A stretch of 64,000 nucleotides of DNA from Pleurocapsa minor HA4230-MV1 (GTDB lineage Bacteria > Cyanobacteriota > Cyanobacteriia > Cyanobacteriales > Xenococcaceae), in assembly GCA_019359095.1 (NCBI GenBank), contig JAHHHZ010000017.1, positions 124,001 through 188,000 on the forward strand, written 5' to 3'. The notes under the pieces are model-generated. The model was not told the DNA's origin. It ran no database searches and worked only from the letters and a program-made list of their open reading frames with translations. The position numbers and the translations under genes are program-made. Of this stretch, positions 63,163 through 64,000 are shown piece by piece; positions within the stretch are counted from its first letter, which is position 1, and each line of letters opens with the position of its first letter.

Positions 63163-63707
63163 AATGATCTTCTGCTCTTCTAAGGTAAGGTTGTCCCTGC
63201 TCTAGATTCAGGTTTGGTCAATATTCATCTGATTGAACTAGTCCATAACTAACTGTTGACTATTTTTTGGGCTTTGGCGTTGATACAGATCACTCAACAA
63301 TTGTTCAGTTTGAGAAAATCACATCAAAAAAACCCACTGAGTATTTTCAATGCTGCGGGGTATATTAAGTTTTGTTAAAATAACCTGTTAATTTACTAGG
63401 TATATTCTGGGCTGTTTTGCCCCGCTATTCAGTTTTTGCAGTAATTCACGAGCAATTTTTAGAGCGTAATTCTTAGTTACAATTTTCTATACGTTATATT
63501 ATTAATAAGTATGCTGAGTTACTTTGTGTTTTAATCAAATAACTCTGCTCTTTGTTTCCCATCAACGCACAATTTTTGGAAACAATATATTAAATATTTT
63601 TAAAAAAGTGATGGAAACAACATTAAATTTGCCAACAAGGGTTTCCAAAACATACTTTTAATACTACAATTATAGCACCGTGTATGTCTAGTATCTAGAG
63701 GAAAAAA
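63163..63707. other. 545-bp intergenic region upstream of the last gene
   Basis: The spacer is AT-rich between two divergent starts and leads to the AGAGGAAAAAA ribosome site before ATG 63708. It contains several T and A runs. I found no ORF, clear hairpin terminator or known riboswitch core. The length is suited to a long leader or several promoters. Confidence 0.4.
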
Positions 63708-64000
63708 ATGCGAACCCTAACTCGCACATCGACAACTGAAATGGAAGTTACCAGTATTCGTTTAGAGCGTAGTCTCAAAGACAAGCTCAAAGAACTTTCG
63801 GGTAATCAAGGTTATCAGGCTTTAATCAGAGATATTTTGTGGAACTATGTCCACCAAAAATCTGGCGACTATCGCCCTCAATTTGCTCGCTCTGATATTC
63901 GTGCCACAGTTGAAGCTACAGCTCGTAAAGATGAAAGCTGCGCTCTAACTGGGAAGCTAATTCAAGAAGACGAACCCATGTTATTGGGATTTACAATCTA
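63708..64000 (+). CDS. Conserved cyanobacterial protein, ribbon-helix-helix-like N-terminus (partial)
   Basis: The frame from ATG 63708 reads MRTLTRTSTTEMEVTSIRLE, then RSLKDKLKELSGNQGYQALI, RDILWNYVHQKSG and continues past the window end. The EVTSIRLERSLKDKLKEL segment with the following helix looks like an RHH (Arc/MetJ) DNA-binding domain. A good AGAGGAAA ribosome site precedes the start. About 97 residues are visible. The target is unknown. Confidence 0.7.
   Translation, partial: MRTLTRTSTTEMEVTSIRLERSLKDKLKELSGNQGYQALIRDILWNYVHQKSGDYRPQFARSDIRATVEATARKDESCALTGKLIQEDEPMLLGFTI

Noticed and set aside
63163-63707. Long leader considered as a riboswitch
   Set aside because: I could not find the conserved core of any riboswitch class known to me; AT-rich length alone is not evidence.
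1-64000. GCGATCGC octamers considered as regulatory sites
   Set aside because: They are the HIP1 palindrome, spread through genes and spacers alike in many cyanobacteria, and do not mark specific promoters here.

Overview
This window is chromosomal DNA from a cyanobacterium. It carries families largely restricted to cyanobacteria: NdhS, a Cph1-type phytochrome with its Rcp1 response regulator, SufR, RpaA, a DevBCA exporter, a pheophorbide-oxygenase-like protein, YlqD and an alr0857-family protein. The HIP1 palindrome GCGATCGC occurs throughout, coding and intergenic sequence is AT-rich, and spacers contain short heptanucleotide tandem repeats. The genus cannot be fixed from the sequence. A large unicellular or pleurocapsalean type fits the many TPR proteins and dispersed repeats, but this is inference. 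I saw no rRNA, tRNA, CRISPR array, prophage or intact transposase.

Layout. 0-5.8 kb: the end of a HAS-barrel protein, ndhS, an unrecognised gene, then purL and purF. 5.8-13.1 kb: three large minus-strand genes, each an N-terminal TPR superhelix fused to a different transferase (sulfotransferase, methyltransferase, GT61 glycosyltransferase), followed by an RTX calcium-binding protein. 13.6-22.3 kb: a PfkB sugar kinase, YlqD, an acyl-activating enzyme, a RodZ-like protein, a pseudouridine synthase, a phytase-esterase-like lipoprotein and a PaO-like Rieske oxygenase. 22.4-29.2 kb: a frameshifted gene remnant, sufR divergent from sufB with two SufR-type operators between them, then a phytochrome - Rcp1 - REC/histidine kinase light-sensing operon. 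29.9-37.6 kb: housekeeping genes (aroK, argB, speE, rph) mixed with small conserved proteins, and a membrane-tailed response regulator flanked by a full and a truncated copy of one small membrane-protein gene. 37.6-47 kb: an orphan antitoxin, a four-way-junction palindromic repeat, a DUF790 nuclease-like protein, a TPR protein, a Ser/Thr kinase, small stress-type proteins, aspC, rpaA, lepB and dgkA. 47.1-50.9 kb: a TetR-devBCA efflux operon with an unusually clear promoter and paired operators. 51.1-54.4 kb: a ribulokinase-like gene and an accessory patch with two Uma2 paralogues and an orphan YefM-type antitoxin beside a possible toxin remnant. 54.4-64 kb: surface-polysaccharide glycosyltransferases, an MFS transporter, recO, deoC, ispD, a GT9 enzyme, an HD-domain protein, and the start of a ribbon-helix-helix-like gene.

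The parts that stand out are the TPR-transferase cluster, a composite repeat lying 7-17 nt after four stop codons always in the same orientation (with a fifth copy split by a small inverted-repeat insertion), the cloverleaf-shaped palindromic element, the separation of sufB from the rest of the suf operon, and the response regulator that ends in a membrane helix instead of a DNA-binding domain.
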